64,000 nt of DNA from Niabella agricola. Lineage in GTDB: Bacteria > Bacteroidota > Bacteroidia > Chitinophagales > Chitinophagaceae. The position numbers were made by a program, and so were the translations under genes. The first letter of the stretch is position 1, and each line of letters begins with the position of its first letter. A model generated the notes under the pieces. It saw only the letters and a program-made list of their open reading frames with translations. It made no database searches and had not been told where the DNA came from. Positions 16,956-24,908 of the stretch are shown piece after piece. The stretch lies in assembly GCF_021538615.1 (NCBI RefSeq), contig NZ_JAJHIZ010000003.1:2666001-2730000 (forward strand), written 5' to 3'.

Positions 16956-17843
16956 TTAGGGTTCTGCCATTGCTACCTCCTTTTTGTTGTAATAATTTTT
17001 CCATCGCCGGGTGAGCCTGCCTGTTTGTTGGTGTGCGGCAACCGGGGTTAAATAATCTACACTGCTGTGCGGCCGCTGGTAGTTATAAATGTTTATGGCT
17101 CGGGTTATCGCGGTTTGCGCCGCCTGGAAATCAGAATATTGTGCTTCCAGGAATTCTTGTTTTAAGATACCATTAATCCGCTCCGCAATTGCATTTTCCA
17201 GCGGATCCCCGTTTTCGGTCATACTGATGGTGATATTATTTTTATTTAAAACACGGACATATTCATTACTGCAGTACTGGATCCCCCTGTCACTATGGTG
17301 GATTATGTTGTGATGAGCGGGTAATGACAGCAAGGCCATTTTCAAGGCTTTTACACTACCCGTGGCACCCAGTGTCGGATGCAGATCAAACCCAACAATT
17401 TTGCGACTATAAGCATCGGTGATCAGACTCAGGTAGCCAAAACCTTCAGCAAGCGGAATATAAGTAATATCGCTTACCCATAGTTGGTTGGCTGCCATGG
17501 GAGTAAATCCTTTTACAATGTTTTTATATTTTCTAAAATGATGAACACTGTCTGTAGTGATTGGTTTTGAACGCTTACGTCTGCGCACCAGCAAGCCATT
17601 GCGGCAAAGCAGGTTAAAGAAAGCATCCCGGCCTATAGAGATCTTGTGCTCCTTAAAAAAATTGCCCAGCAGGCCCAGTAGTTTCCTGCCTCCCAGACGC
17701 TTTTGCGTCAGGCGGATCATTTGTACCTGTTGTATTATTAGTGCTTCCTTATATGCTTGCTGCTGTTGTTGGCGCCCGCCCTGATAAAGAGCTTGCCGAC
17801 TATAACCAAGCAATGAACAAAGGGTAGAAATGTTCTTCGGCAT
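16956..17843 (-). CDS. IS3-family transposase OrfB (DDE integrase domain)
   Basis: A 295-residue catalytic subunit with an HTH_21-like N-terminal segment (about 45-95, RLTQKRLGGRKLLGLL) and an rve integrase core. The catalytic triad is intact: Asp125 in WVSDITYIP, Asp185 in HHSDRGIQYCS and Glu221 in NAIAERINGILK, with the 35-residue D-E spacing of the family. The frame is open upstream of the ATG and joins orfA in the -1 frame at an A6G heptamer, so the active transposase is likely a fusion of about 408 residues; OrfB alone may act as a regulator. Confidence 0.95.
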   Translation of the reverse strand: MPKNISTLCSLLGYSRQALYQGGRQQQQQAYKEALIIQQVQMIRLTQKRLGGRKLLGLLGNFFKEHKISIGRDAFFNLLCRNGLLVRRRKRSKPITTDSVHHFRKYKNIVKGFTPMAANQLWVSDITYIPLAEGFGYLSLITDAYSRKIVGFDLHPTLGATGSVKALKMALLSLPAHHNIIHHSDRGIQYCSNEYVRVLNKNNITISMTENGDPLENAIAERINGILKQEFLEAQYSDFQAAQTAITRAINIYNYQRPHSSVDYLTPVAAHQQTGRLTRRWKNYYNKKEVAMAEP

Positions 17844-17857
17844 CCTTTGTCCTACAT

Positions 17858-18181
17858 TTATAACTGCCTGGTGCCAAACTTTTTTCTGAGCTCAACGCCT
17901 GTAAGGTTCTCCGATAAACGCAACATTTCCTCCAATAGCTCATTGTGCAGCTTTGCCCTGCGCAGTTCAGCCTGAAGTTGCTTTACCTCAGTGGGCAATG
18001 GTTCTACCGCTTCAATTTCCAATTGCTTCTGCTCTTTCTGATTGTCCTGATGGCATTTTACCCAATAATAAACTCTGCGAGAAGTTATCCCATACTTAGA
18101 CGCCAGTTTACGAAAACTCGTGCCGCCTGATAAATACTCCGCTACTATTGCCTCTTTTGTTTCCTTATTAACTTTTATCAT
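17858..18181 (-). CDS. IS3-family OrfA (DNA-binding subunit)
   Basis: A 107-residue protein with an N-terminal helix-turn-helix of the HTH_8/transposase_8 type (GGTSFRKLASKYGITSRRVY) that recognises the inverted repeats. A leucine-zipper-like helix follows (about 63-95, with heptad Leu residues in VKQLQAELRRAKLHNELLEE) and mediates oligomers. It ends 14 bp before the orfB ATG. Its last codons contain the slippery heptamer used to make the OrfAB fusion. Confidence 0.93.
   Translation of the reverse strand: MIKVNKETKEAIVAEYLSGGTSFRKLASKYGITSRRVYYWVKCHQDNQKEQKQLEIEAVEPLPTEVKQLQAELRRAKLHNELLEEMLRLSENLTGVELRKKFGTRQL
17879..17885 (-). promoter_or_regulatory. Programmed -1 frameshift site, A AAA AAG
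   Basis: On the minus strand orfA codons 99-101 read AGA AAA AAG, so the heptamer A AAA AAG is in the correct phase for a -1 slip. After slipping, twelve sense codons (VWHQAVINVGQR) lead without a stop into the orfB ATG. This is the classic IS3-family mechanism. Confidence 0.85.
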
Positions 18182-18233
18182 AACCTGTCCGATTTAAATG
18201 TACACCTTTTGTGTAAACCTATTTCAGGACAAG

Positions 18234-18244
18234 ACAAAGTGACT
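18234..18244. repeat. Right 11-bp direct repeat flanking the IS
   Basis: ACAAAGTGACT, the second copy of the repeat at 16784-16794. Removing one copy plus the IS restores a continuous A/T-rich intergenic sequence. Confidence 0.55.
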
Positions 18245-18416
18245 TTTTTCAAACTGCACCGCCGTGTTACATTTTGCAACGGAACCCTTTGTCCCGGCAT
18301 CAATACCCGCCGCATTCGCTCTGGTCAGCGTTACTTCAGCAATAAAAAATAACAAGGGCTGAGTGGCTCCATTGGGTACATGACATTTTTTGTATTATTG
18401 ATGAACGCAAGAATAC

Positions 18417-18479
18417 GCAATGAGGCCATAACAATGAATGTCTTAGCGGCCCTTGTGAAAAAGCCCTGCGTTCCTTGCA
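18417..18479. repeat. Intergenic direct repeat, copy 1
   Basis: About 63 bp, beginning GCAATGAGGCCATAACAATG and ending GCGTTCCTTGCA, closely similar to 18520-18583. The pair lies in the 440-bp gap between the IS and the FUSC gene, where I see no gene. Words such as 'ccgcaaagttcgcaagg' between the copies resemble dispersed intergenic repeats common in Bacteroidota. Confidence 0.65.
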
Positions 18480-18519
18480 GTGGGTTTTTACCGCAAAGTT
18501 CGCAAGGACCCGCGAAGAG

Positions 18520-18583
18520 CGCAATGAGGGCCATAATAATGGATATCTTAGCAACCCTTGTGAAAAAACCCTGCGTTCCTTGC
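18520..18583. repeat. Intergenic direct repeat, copy 2
   Basis: Second copy of the repeat at 18417-18479, with about ten differences; both contain CCTTGTGAAAAA and CCCTGCGTTCCTTGC. Confidence 0.65.
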
Positions 18584-18668
18584 GGTTGAAATTGAATCGC
18601 ATAGCAAATGCAGCGTGTAATAAAAATGTTATGCACGCTCCTCATTTCCTCAAACTCTTTCTTGTTTG

Positions 18669-18676
18669 TAAATTTG
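18669..18676 (+). promoter_or_regulatory. -7 promoter core placed for a leaderless transcript (FUSC gene)
   Basis: TAAATTTG matches TAnnTTTG and ends 6 bases before the ATG at 18683, so the transcript would start at or next to the start codon. Confidence 0.5.
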
Positions 18677-18682
18677 TAGGGC

Positions 18683-20950
18683 ATGGATTATATAAAAGAA
18701 TACCGGCAGTTTGTAAGCAGTTATTACTTCAACGAGGCGATCCGGATCACTATCGGCATTACCCTTCCTTCAGTTATACTGAACTTCTTCGGAATGCTGG
18801 AAATCGGACTGATTGCCTCGCTGGGTGCCATGGCAGTGAGCGCCGCGGATATTCCTGGTCCTATCCGGGAACGGCGCAACGGCATGTTAGCCGCCCTGGT
18901 ACTGATCTTCCTGGTAGACCTCATCACCGGCTTTGCCCATATAAATCCTTTTATTACGGCTTTCGTTATCTTGTCCTTTAGTTTTTCCCTGAGCATGCTG
19001 GGCGTATATAACGCACGGACGAATGCCATCGGCTTTGCCGGGCTGCTGATTATGGTGCTCACCCTTTACCACAAAGCTACGGGGTGGAATGTGGTGCTGG
19101 ATGGGGTTTATCTTTTGTGCGGCGGCCTTTGGTATATTGTACTAAGCCTGGCACTGCATGGTGTACGCCCCTATAAAGTGATCCAGCAAGCCCTGGGCGA
19201 TTCTATTGTTTCTATAGCTGATTATCTTAAAACGCGTTCTTATTTTTATAACGAAGGAGTCAATTACGATAAAACCTATAAAAACCTGATGCAGCAGCAG
19301 CAAAAGGTGCAGGACAAACAGATCCTGGTGCGGGAAATGCTGTTTAAAAGCCGCAATATCGTAAAGTCAACCACCCTTACCGGCCGCGGGTTGCTGGTGA
19401 TCTTTGTAGAATCGGTTGATCTTTTTGAAAAAGCCAATGCCACGTTTTACAATTACGAGTCCATGCACAAGCGGTTTGATGGCGCCAATATCCTGCCGCA
19501 CTTCCAGAAAGTGATCCTCGGTATGGTAGACGAACTCTATGAGATAGGTGTTTCGGTACAGGAAGGACGGCGCTCCCGGGTATCTAAAAGTCTGAATGAT
19601 GAACTGAGAAACCTGAAGCAACATTTTGAACGCTTTGTGGCCACCCATCGCAACGCCGAAAACCTCGAAGCACTGATCAATATGCGCAAGATCATGCAAT
19701 CGATCGAAGACATGATCCTCCGCATCTATACCCTGCATCATTATACCCGGTACGACCGGAAGCGGGTAAAAGAATACCGCCTGTCCGACAACTATAAATC
19801 GTTCCTGGAAAAAACAGACCTCGACAGTGAGCTAATCCGGGAAAATCTTTCCCTGCAGTCCAACACCTTCCGGCATGCATTGCGCCTGAGCCTGGCCATG
19901 ACCCTGGGGTATATTACCGCTCATCTTTTAAAGCTCGAATACAGCTACTGGATCCTGCTGACCACCCTTGTGATTTTAAAGCCCACCTACAGTGTTACCA
20001 AACAGCGCAACTACCAGCGGGTACTGGGCACCATCATTGGTGCCATGGGGGGCATCGGATTGCTGTTCCTGATCCAGACGGGCACCGGCCGGTTTACTGC
20101 CATGATCCTTTTAATGATTGCCACCTACAGTTTTATGCGTACCCGATACCTGGTAAGCGTTACGTTTATGACCGCTTATGTGCTGATCATGTTCTTTTTA
20201 CTGGACAGCCGGAATTTTCACGTGGTGATCGAAAACCGGGTGCTGGATACCATTATCGGGTCCATTCTTGCCTTCATGACCACCTATATCATTCCCTCCT
20301 GGGAGAAAAAACAGGTAAAAAGCTATATGGCGGCAGCCCTGGAAAAAACCCGGATCTATTTTGAAACGGTTTCCAGCGCCTATGTAAAAAACGAGCCCAC
20401 GCCCGATTATAAACTCAGTCGCAAGGAGGCATTCGTGGCCCAGGCCAACCTTTCGGGCACGTTTTCCCGGATGCTCAGCGAGCCCAAAAGCAAGCAAAAG
20501 AACATCAAAACCATTCATCAGTTTGTGGTAATGATCTTTACCATCAACTCTCACATTGCCACCCTGGCCCATTACTCCCGCCAGTTTGCGGCCAAATACC
20601 GCTCCTACAATTTCCTGCCCATTATCGAAAATACCATTCATGAACTGGGAAATACCGCCGGTATGCTTTCAGATGAGGATGTAGCACAACCTGCAGCCCA
20701 TATGGATACCCAGTCTCTCAAAACAGCGGTAAAGGAGCTCCTGGAGAAACGAAGGCACGAAATTCAGCAAGGCCTGCTGGATACCGAAACCAAGATCACG
20801 CTTAATGAGCTAAAACCCATTATTGACCAGTTCCTGCTGATCAGCCGGGCCTCCGGCGACCTGAATAAGCTGGTGGAAGAAATAACCGGTTTTAAAAGGA
20901 GGGATGAGGCTGAAAAGATACCTGTGGAATCACTTTCTGCGGCAGGGTAG
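18683..20950 (+). CDS. FUSC-family inner membrane protein (YccS/YhfK-like)
   Basis: A 755-residue protein with two membrane halves: one cluster of hydrophobic segments in about residues 22-165, then a soluble region with coiled-coil character, and a second cluster around residues 405-545 (LRLSLAMTLGYITAHLLKLE and following), then a C-terminal cytoplasmic domain. This is the layout of the YccS/FUSC family, related to aromatic-acid exporters of the AaeB type and plant aluminium-activated transporters. An efflux role for organic acids is the family expectation; the substrate is not known. It is a single gene with its own promoter and an imperfect palindrome directly after it. Confidence 0.88.
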   Translation: MDYIKEYRQFVSSYYFNEAIRITIGITLPSVILNFFGMLEIGLIASLGAMAVSAADIPGPIRERRNGMLAALVLIFLVDLITGFAHINPFITAFVILSFSFSLSMLGVYNARTNAIGFAGLLIMVLTLYHKATGWNVVLDGVYLLCGGLWYIVLSLALHGVRPYKVIQQALGDSIVSIADYLKTRSYFYNEGVNYDKTYKNLMQQQQKVQDKQILVREMLFKSRNIVKSTTLTGRGLLVIFVESVDLFEKANATFYNYESMHKRFDGANILPHFQKVILGMVDELYEIGVSVQEGRRSRVSKSLNDELRNLKQHFERFVATHRNAENLEALINMRKIMQSIEDMILRIYTLHHYTRYDRKRVKEYRLSDNYKSFLEKTDLDSELIRENLSLQSNTFRHALRLSLAMTLGYITAHLLKLEYSYWILLTTLVILKPTYSVTKQRNYQRVLGTIIGAMGGIGLLFLIQTGTGRFTAMILLMIATYSFMRTRYLVSVTFMTAYVLIMFFLLDSRNFHVVIENRVLDTIIGSILAFMTTYIIPSWEKKQVKSYMAAALEKTRIYFETVSSAYVKNEPTPDYKLSRKEAFVAQANLSGTFSRMLSEPKSKQKNIKTIHQFVVMIFTINSHIATLAHYSRQFAAKYRSYNFLPIIENTIHELGNTAGMLSDEDVAQPAAHMDTQSLKTAVKELLEKRRHEIQQGLLDTETKITLNELKPIIDQFLLISRASGDLNKLVEEITGFKRRDEAEKIPVESLSAAG

Positions 20951-20961
20951 TTTTTTTTGCT

Positions 20962-21026
20962 CACGGATTTCACAGCCGTACACAGATTCTTTTAACCCCT
21001 ATCTGTGAAAATCCGAGAAATCTGTG
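20962..21026. repeat. Imperfect palindrome after the FUSC gene
   Basis: Left arm CACGGATTTCACAG plus CACAGAT (20962-20988) and right arm ATCTGTGAAAATCCGAG plus AAATCTGTG (21001-21026) are related by inversion, about 18 of 26 positions. Such 'cacggatttcacag' words are frequent intergenic repeats in this phylum. It could also help to end transcription. Confidence 0.5.
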
Positions 21027-21078
21027 CACCACCCGCACAAACATCGGATTTCGTAAATGATCATCCGCTGAGGATCCG

Positions 21079-21086
21079 TAAATTTG
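21079..21086 (+). promoter_or_regulatory. -7 promoter core for feoB, decides the start codon
   Basis: TAAATTTG matches TAnnTTTG. An in-frame TTG at 21084 lies inside this element, so translation more likely starts at the TTG at 21102. Confidence 0.5.
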
Positions 21087-21101
21087 CGGCTCTTCAGGAT
21101 T

Positions 21102-23219
21102 TTGGAAAATAAGCAGCTACATATAGCATTAGTAGGGAACCCCAACAGCGGCAAAAGCTCCCTGTTCAATTCCCTTACCGGGCTGAGCCAAAAAGTGGGA
21201 AATTTCCCGGGCGTAACTGTCGATAAAAAGACAGGAATATCTAAAATTGGCCAATCTAATGCTAAAATAATTGATCTCCCTGGCACCTACAGCTTATACC
21301 CGAGGCGATTGGATGAAGAAGTGGCCTATAAAGTGATCCTGAACCAGGATAAAACCCTGAAGGCGGATGTGATTGTAGTAGTGGCAGACGCCAGCAACCT
21401 GAAGCGCAATTTATTATTTTGCAGTCAGATCATTGATCTGAAGCGCCCCGTGGTGATGGCGCTCACGATGATGGATCTTGCCCGGAAAAAAGGCATCCAC
21501 ATCAATATCAATAAAATGGAACGGGAGCTGGGCATTCCCATTGTGGCCGTCAATCCCCGTAAAAACAAAGGGATCGAACCCCTTAAAAAAGCCATTGAGC
21601 TCGTCTCCGGCAACCTGTTTAAAGCGCCGGTACACAATTTTATCGATGTGGAAGCCCTGGCGCCCCAGGCCATTGCCGGTATTCAGCAATTGGTTCCGGG
21701 CATCAGCCCGTACGAAGGTGTGCATTACCTTATCAACCACGAAACCTTTAACCTGCCAGACACCCTGCAGGAGCAAATCGAGCAAACGGAGATCGATCAC
21801 CATTTCAATCCCACAAAAACCCAGGCGGAGGAGATCCTGCAACGGTATCAACGGATCGGTGTGGTAATGAACGGATCGGTAACCCTGCCGGATCCCAACA
21901 AAAAATCAATTTTTACCGATCAACTGGATAATATTTTTCTCCACCGCGTTTGGGGATATTTTATCCTGCTGGCCGTGCTGTTCCTGATGTTCCAGTGTGT
22001 ATTCCTGATCGCCTCCTACCCCATGGACTGGATCGAATCCGGCACCGCCGCCTTTAGCGGCTGGCTGAGCGATCTGCTTCCGCATAACAATTTCTCCGAC
22101 CTTTTAATAAACGGAATCATCGCCGGTTTGGGCGGCATCGTCATATTTGTACCCCAGATCATGATCCTTTTTGGGCTCATTACCTTGCTGGAGGACACCG
22201 GCTACATGGCCCGTATCAGCTTTTTAACGGACCGCGTCATGCGCAGCGTGGGCCTCAACGGAAAGAGCGTAATGCCCATGATCAGCGGTTTTGCCTGCGC
22301 AGTACCCGCCATTATGAGCGCGCGCGCCATCGAGAACCGCAAAGAGCGGCTGCTCACCATTTTAATTACCCCGCTCATGAGCTGCTCGGCCCGGCTGCCG
22401 GTATACGTGATCCTGGTGGGCCTCGTGATTCCCAAAACCTACCTGCTCGGATTTATCAGTCTGCAGGGACTGATGATGATGGGGTTGTACCTGCTGGGCG
22501 TTGTGTTTGCCCTGCTCGTATCTTATATAGCCAAATTCTTTATAAAGAACAAGGAAAAAAGCTATTTCATCCTGGAATTGCCCATATATCGTGCTCCCCG
22601 CTGGAAAAACGCCCTGGAAACCATGATCGAAAAAGCAAAGATCTTTGTAGTACAGGCCGGAAAAATCATCATGGTCATCAGCGTTATCCTTTGGTTCCTG
22701 AGCTCCTTCGGACCCAAAGAGCGCATGCACGCCGTGCAGCAGGAATACGAAGCCGCAATCGCCCGGCCCAATGCCGATACCCTGCTGGTGGAAGAAACCC
22801 GTGCTGCGGCCAAACTGGAAAACTCCTATGCCGGTATCATGGGTAAAACCATTGAACCGGTGATCCGGCCCCTGGGCTTCGATTGGAAGATCGGCATTGC
22901 CCTGGTTACATCCTTTGCTGCCCGCGAAGTATTTGTAGGCACCATGGCCACCCTTTACAGCGTGGAGGATGATGGCGGCGCCAATATGGCCCTGCGCGAT
23001 AAAATGAACAAAGCCACTTTTGAAGATGGCAGCAAGGTATTTACAGTAGCCACCGGCGTATCGCTGCTCATTTTTTATGTATTTGCCATGCTGTGCATGA
23101 GCACTCTTGCAGTTGTAAAACGTGAAACCGGTTCCTGGAAATGGCCTTTCATCCAGCTGGCCTATATGACCGGACTGGCTTATTCTCTCAGCTTTTTAGT
23201 ATACCAGTTGCTGAAATAA
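21102..23219 (+). CDS. feoB: Ferrous iron transporter FeoB
   Basis: A 705-residue inner-membrane Fe(II) transporter. The N-terminal G domain has G1 GNPNSGKSS, G3 DLPGTYSL and a G4-like TMMDLA; then a helical GDI-like spacer, then the membrane part with Gate motifs (SARLPVY after LMSCSARLP, and SFAAREVFVG) and the characteristic GFACAVPAIM. No feoA gene is adjacent and no FeoA domain is fused at the N-terminus, so any FeoA partner must be elsewhere. The start is a TTG chosen because the next upstream TTG overlaps the promoter core. The gene is monocistronic, with a 130-bp gap to the convergent BspA-like gene. Confidence 0.95.
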   Translation: MENKQLHIALVGNPNSGKSSLFNSLTGLSQKVGNFPGVTVDKKTGISKIGQSNAKIIDLPGTYSLYPRRLDEEVAYKVILNQDKTLKADVIVVVADASNLKRNLLFCSQIIDLKRPVVMALTMMDLARKKGIHININKMERELGIPIVAVNPRKNKGIEPLKKAIELVSGNLFKAPVHNFIDVEALAPQAIAGIQQLVPGISPYEGVHYLINHETFNLPDTLQEQIEQTEIDHHFNPTKTQAEEILQRYQRIGVVMNGSVTLPDPNKKSIFTDQLDNIFLHRVWGYFILLAVLFLMFQCVFLIASYPMDWIESGTAAFSGWLSDLLPHNNFSDLLINGIIAGLGGIVIFVPQIMILFGLITLLEDTGYMARISFLTDRVMRSVGLNGKSVMPMISGFACAVPAIMSARAIENRKERLLTILITPLMSCSARLPVYVILVGLVIPKTYLLGFISLQGLMMMGLYLLGVVFALLVSYIAKFFIKNKEKSYFILELPIYRAPRWKNALETMIEKAKIFVVQAGKIIMVISVILWFLSSFGPKERMHAVQQEYEAAIARPNADTLLVEETRAAAKLENSYAGIMGKTIEPVIRPLGFDWKIGIALVTSFAAREVFVGTMATLYSVEDDGGANMALRDKMNKATFEDGSKVFTVATGVSLLIFYVFAMLCMSTLAVVKRETGSWKWPFIQLAYMTGLAYSLSFLVYQLLK

Positions 23220-23351
23220 TGATTCAGGAGCTGGGGCTCCCGGCCCGGTGCATCCATTAGCAGCAGTCCGCCGCCTGTCTCCAATCTTTGCCCTGCAGGC
23301 AAAGGATTTCCGCCTAAGCGGCGCAGCCCATCGGCTTTGTGCAGGGGCCTG

Positions 23352-24659
23352 CTATTCGGCCACTGCTTTTACCACTTTACTGTAATCAGCCCTTCCATCC
23401 TTATCTACCTGTTTAAGTCTTACAAACACCGCCGTGGAATCCCCTGCCTCCACCGGGTTGGTCTTATGGCAGGACAGGGTAGCAATCAATCCCGCACCAG
23501 CAACAACCCCTAATACCCTTAGCCTGCGCTTTCCCAGTACAGCCAACCCTATCAACCCCAGGAGACCCGCTGCAGGCAGCCCGTTTCCGGAACCGGGTGC
23601 ATTTGCAGCAAAGCTGTAATCAAGGGAGGTTGTAGAATTCCCCTCCATGGCCCTGGTTTTCAGTTCCCCGATCTTTGTAAACAGACGGCCATCTGACGAT
23701 ACCTCTATTTCAAAATGATCGTTATTGGTCTCTGCGGTGGTGGTCCATTGTACCATAAGCTGGCCTTTTTTGAAGAAAGCCTGCATGGCTGAAAAGTGCA
23801 CCGGCAACACAACAGAACAACCGGCATCATAAGTATCCCCGGAAATCGTCCATCCCTGCGCATTCACCAACTGGTCGCGATAGATCTTTACAACCGGCCC
23901 GTACACCAGGCCGTAAGCACCCAGGGAACGGCCGTTTACCAACGGGTTCTTCTCAGCCCATCCCTTCAGGGTAAGGCTGTAATTTTCACAGGACAGACCG
24001 CTAACATGAAGCATCCCCCACATATCCACATTACTGTTCAACTTCCAGTTGCCCAGGTTCTGATCAAAAGCGCCGGCTTTGTAAAACATCAACTGCATGT
24101 TGGTTACATTGCTTACATCCCATTGATCGATACGGGGTATCGTGGTTAAAGAGGTACACTCAGAAAAAGCATTTTCCATGCTGGTTACGCCGGCAAGATT
24201 GGGCAGATCGGTAGCCGTAATGGTGAGGTTCCTGCAGTCTCGAAATGCATTCATCATCGACGACCATGCAATAGTGCCCCACTGGGTAATGCGCAATAGT
24301 TTTGCCGCGTTTGTCGTATCTCCGCCATAGGTCATGGTGCTAAAGCTGCCGCTACCGGGCGTAATGGTCACTTCGTAAGTACCGGTATCGGGCAGCGAGA
24401 GCATCGTTTTGTCATTTCCAATTGCGGTACCGGATTCATTAAGACCATACAAGTGCTTCCAGTTAATGGTAAAATTGCTGCCCGTAGCCGGTATGAGAAT
24501 CCGGGGAGCAGGTTCATAAAGAGCGATGGGCCCCGTATTGAAGATCGCAACAAACGCACCGGGATCCTGTGCGCTTGCATTAATCACCAGAGAAAGAAAA
24601 GCCTGCAGCAACAAAAGACTTTTTCTAAACCCGGGGAAAAGGTGCAGCATCGGTTTCAT
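23352..24659 (-). CDS. BspA/DUF285-type surface protein with membrane hairpin in its C-terminal domain
   Basis: A 435-residue exported protein (signal peptide 1-30, ending ASAQ). Residues about 115-275 carry DUF285/BspA-like leucine-rich units (MMNAFRDCRNL, MENAFSECTSLTTIP, WDVSNVTNMQLMFYKAGAFDQNL), a class tied to surface adhesion. From about 285 a fibronectin-like domain typical of type IX secretion cargo begins (LPVHFSAMQAFF, VQWTTTAETNNDHFEIEVSS). Its usual final strands (VRLKQVDKDGRADYSKVV) appear at 413-430, but only after a roughly 57-residue insert with two hydrophobic helices (LPAAGLLGLIGLAVLG and VLGVVAGAGLIATLSC) around a KRRLR cluster. No type IX sorting domain follows. The anchoring mode is unknown. 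Confidence 0.75.
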   Translation of the reverse strand: MKPMLHLFPGFRKSLLLLQAFLSLVINASAQDPGAFVAIFNTGPIALYEPAPRILIPATGSNFTINWKHLYGLNESGTAIGNDKTMLSLPDTGTYEVTITPGSGSFSTMTYGGDTTNAAKLLRITQWGTIAWSSMMNAFRDCRNLTITATDLPNLAGVTSMENAFSECTSLTTIPRIDQWDVSNVTNMQLMFYKAGAFDQNLGNWKLNSNVDMWGMLHVSGLSCENYSLTLKGWAEKNPLVNGRSLGAYGLVYGPVVKIYRDQLVNAQGWTISGDTYDAGCSVVLPVHFSAMQAFFKKGQLMVQWTTTAETNNDHFEIEVSSDGRLFTKIGELKTRAMEGNSTTSLDYSFAANAPGSGNGLPAAGLLGLIGLAVLGKRRLRVLGVVAGAGLIATLSCHKTNPVEAGDSTAVFVRLKQVDKDGRADYSKVVKAVAE

Positions 24660-24691
24660 GTGTTTACATTTGAAAGTGATAAAGAGGTATG

Positions 24692-24699
24692 CAAATGTA
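24692..24699 (-). promoter_or_regulatory. -7 promoter core for the BspA-like gene
   Basis: Minus-strand TACATTTG matches TAnnTTTG, 32 bp before the start codon. Confidence 0.45.
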
Positions 24700-24908
24700 T
24701 TTAATAGATACGATATGGTAGGCCTGGCCGTGTAAAATCATTCATTCTCCCCGCGTGTTGTTGGGCAACAAGGAGACTAATGCGAAATGTAGACGTCATG
24801 CCGTCCGGTTCATCCTGGTTTTTACCGCACCTGAAAGCCCCCCAACCGCAACAGCCAACTAAGTTTGCAGCTAATTTCCTACATTCGGCCCTTTATAATA
24901 ATGAATAC

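Larger units (their letters stand above)
16795..18233 (-). mobile_element. IS3-family insertion sequence, intact
   Basis: An approximately 1.44-kb element with transposase genes orfA and orfB on the minus strand. Its ends carry imperfect inverted repeats: TCCTGAAAAAAGTTGACAC (16797-16815) against the reverse complement of 18211-18229, TCCTGAAATAGGTTTACAC, 16 of 19 identical. Both reading frames are whole, the DDE residues are present and the frameshift signal is in frame, so the element looks functional. It lies between the LytTR operon and the FUSC gene, inside an AT-rich intergenic region, and interrupts no gene. I place the edges by the 11-bp direct repeats; the exact termini are uncertain by two bases. 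Confidence 0.88.

Noticed and set aside
23550..23600. LPAAG as a sortase LPxTG signal in the BspA-like protein
   Set aside because: The motif is internal, is followed by another 60 residues, and this phylum has no standard sortase anchoring; I treat it as part of the unusual insert.
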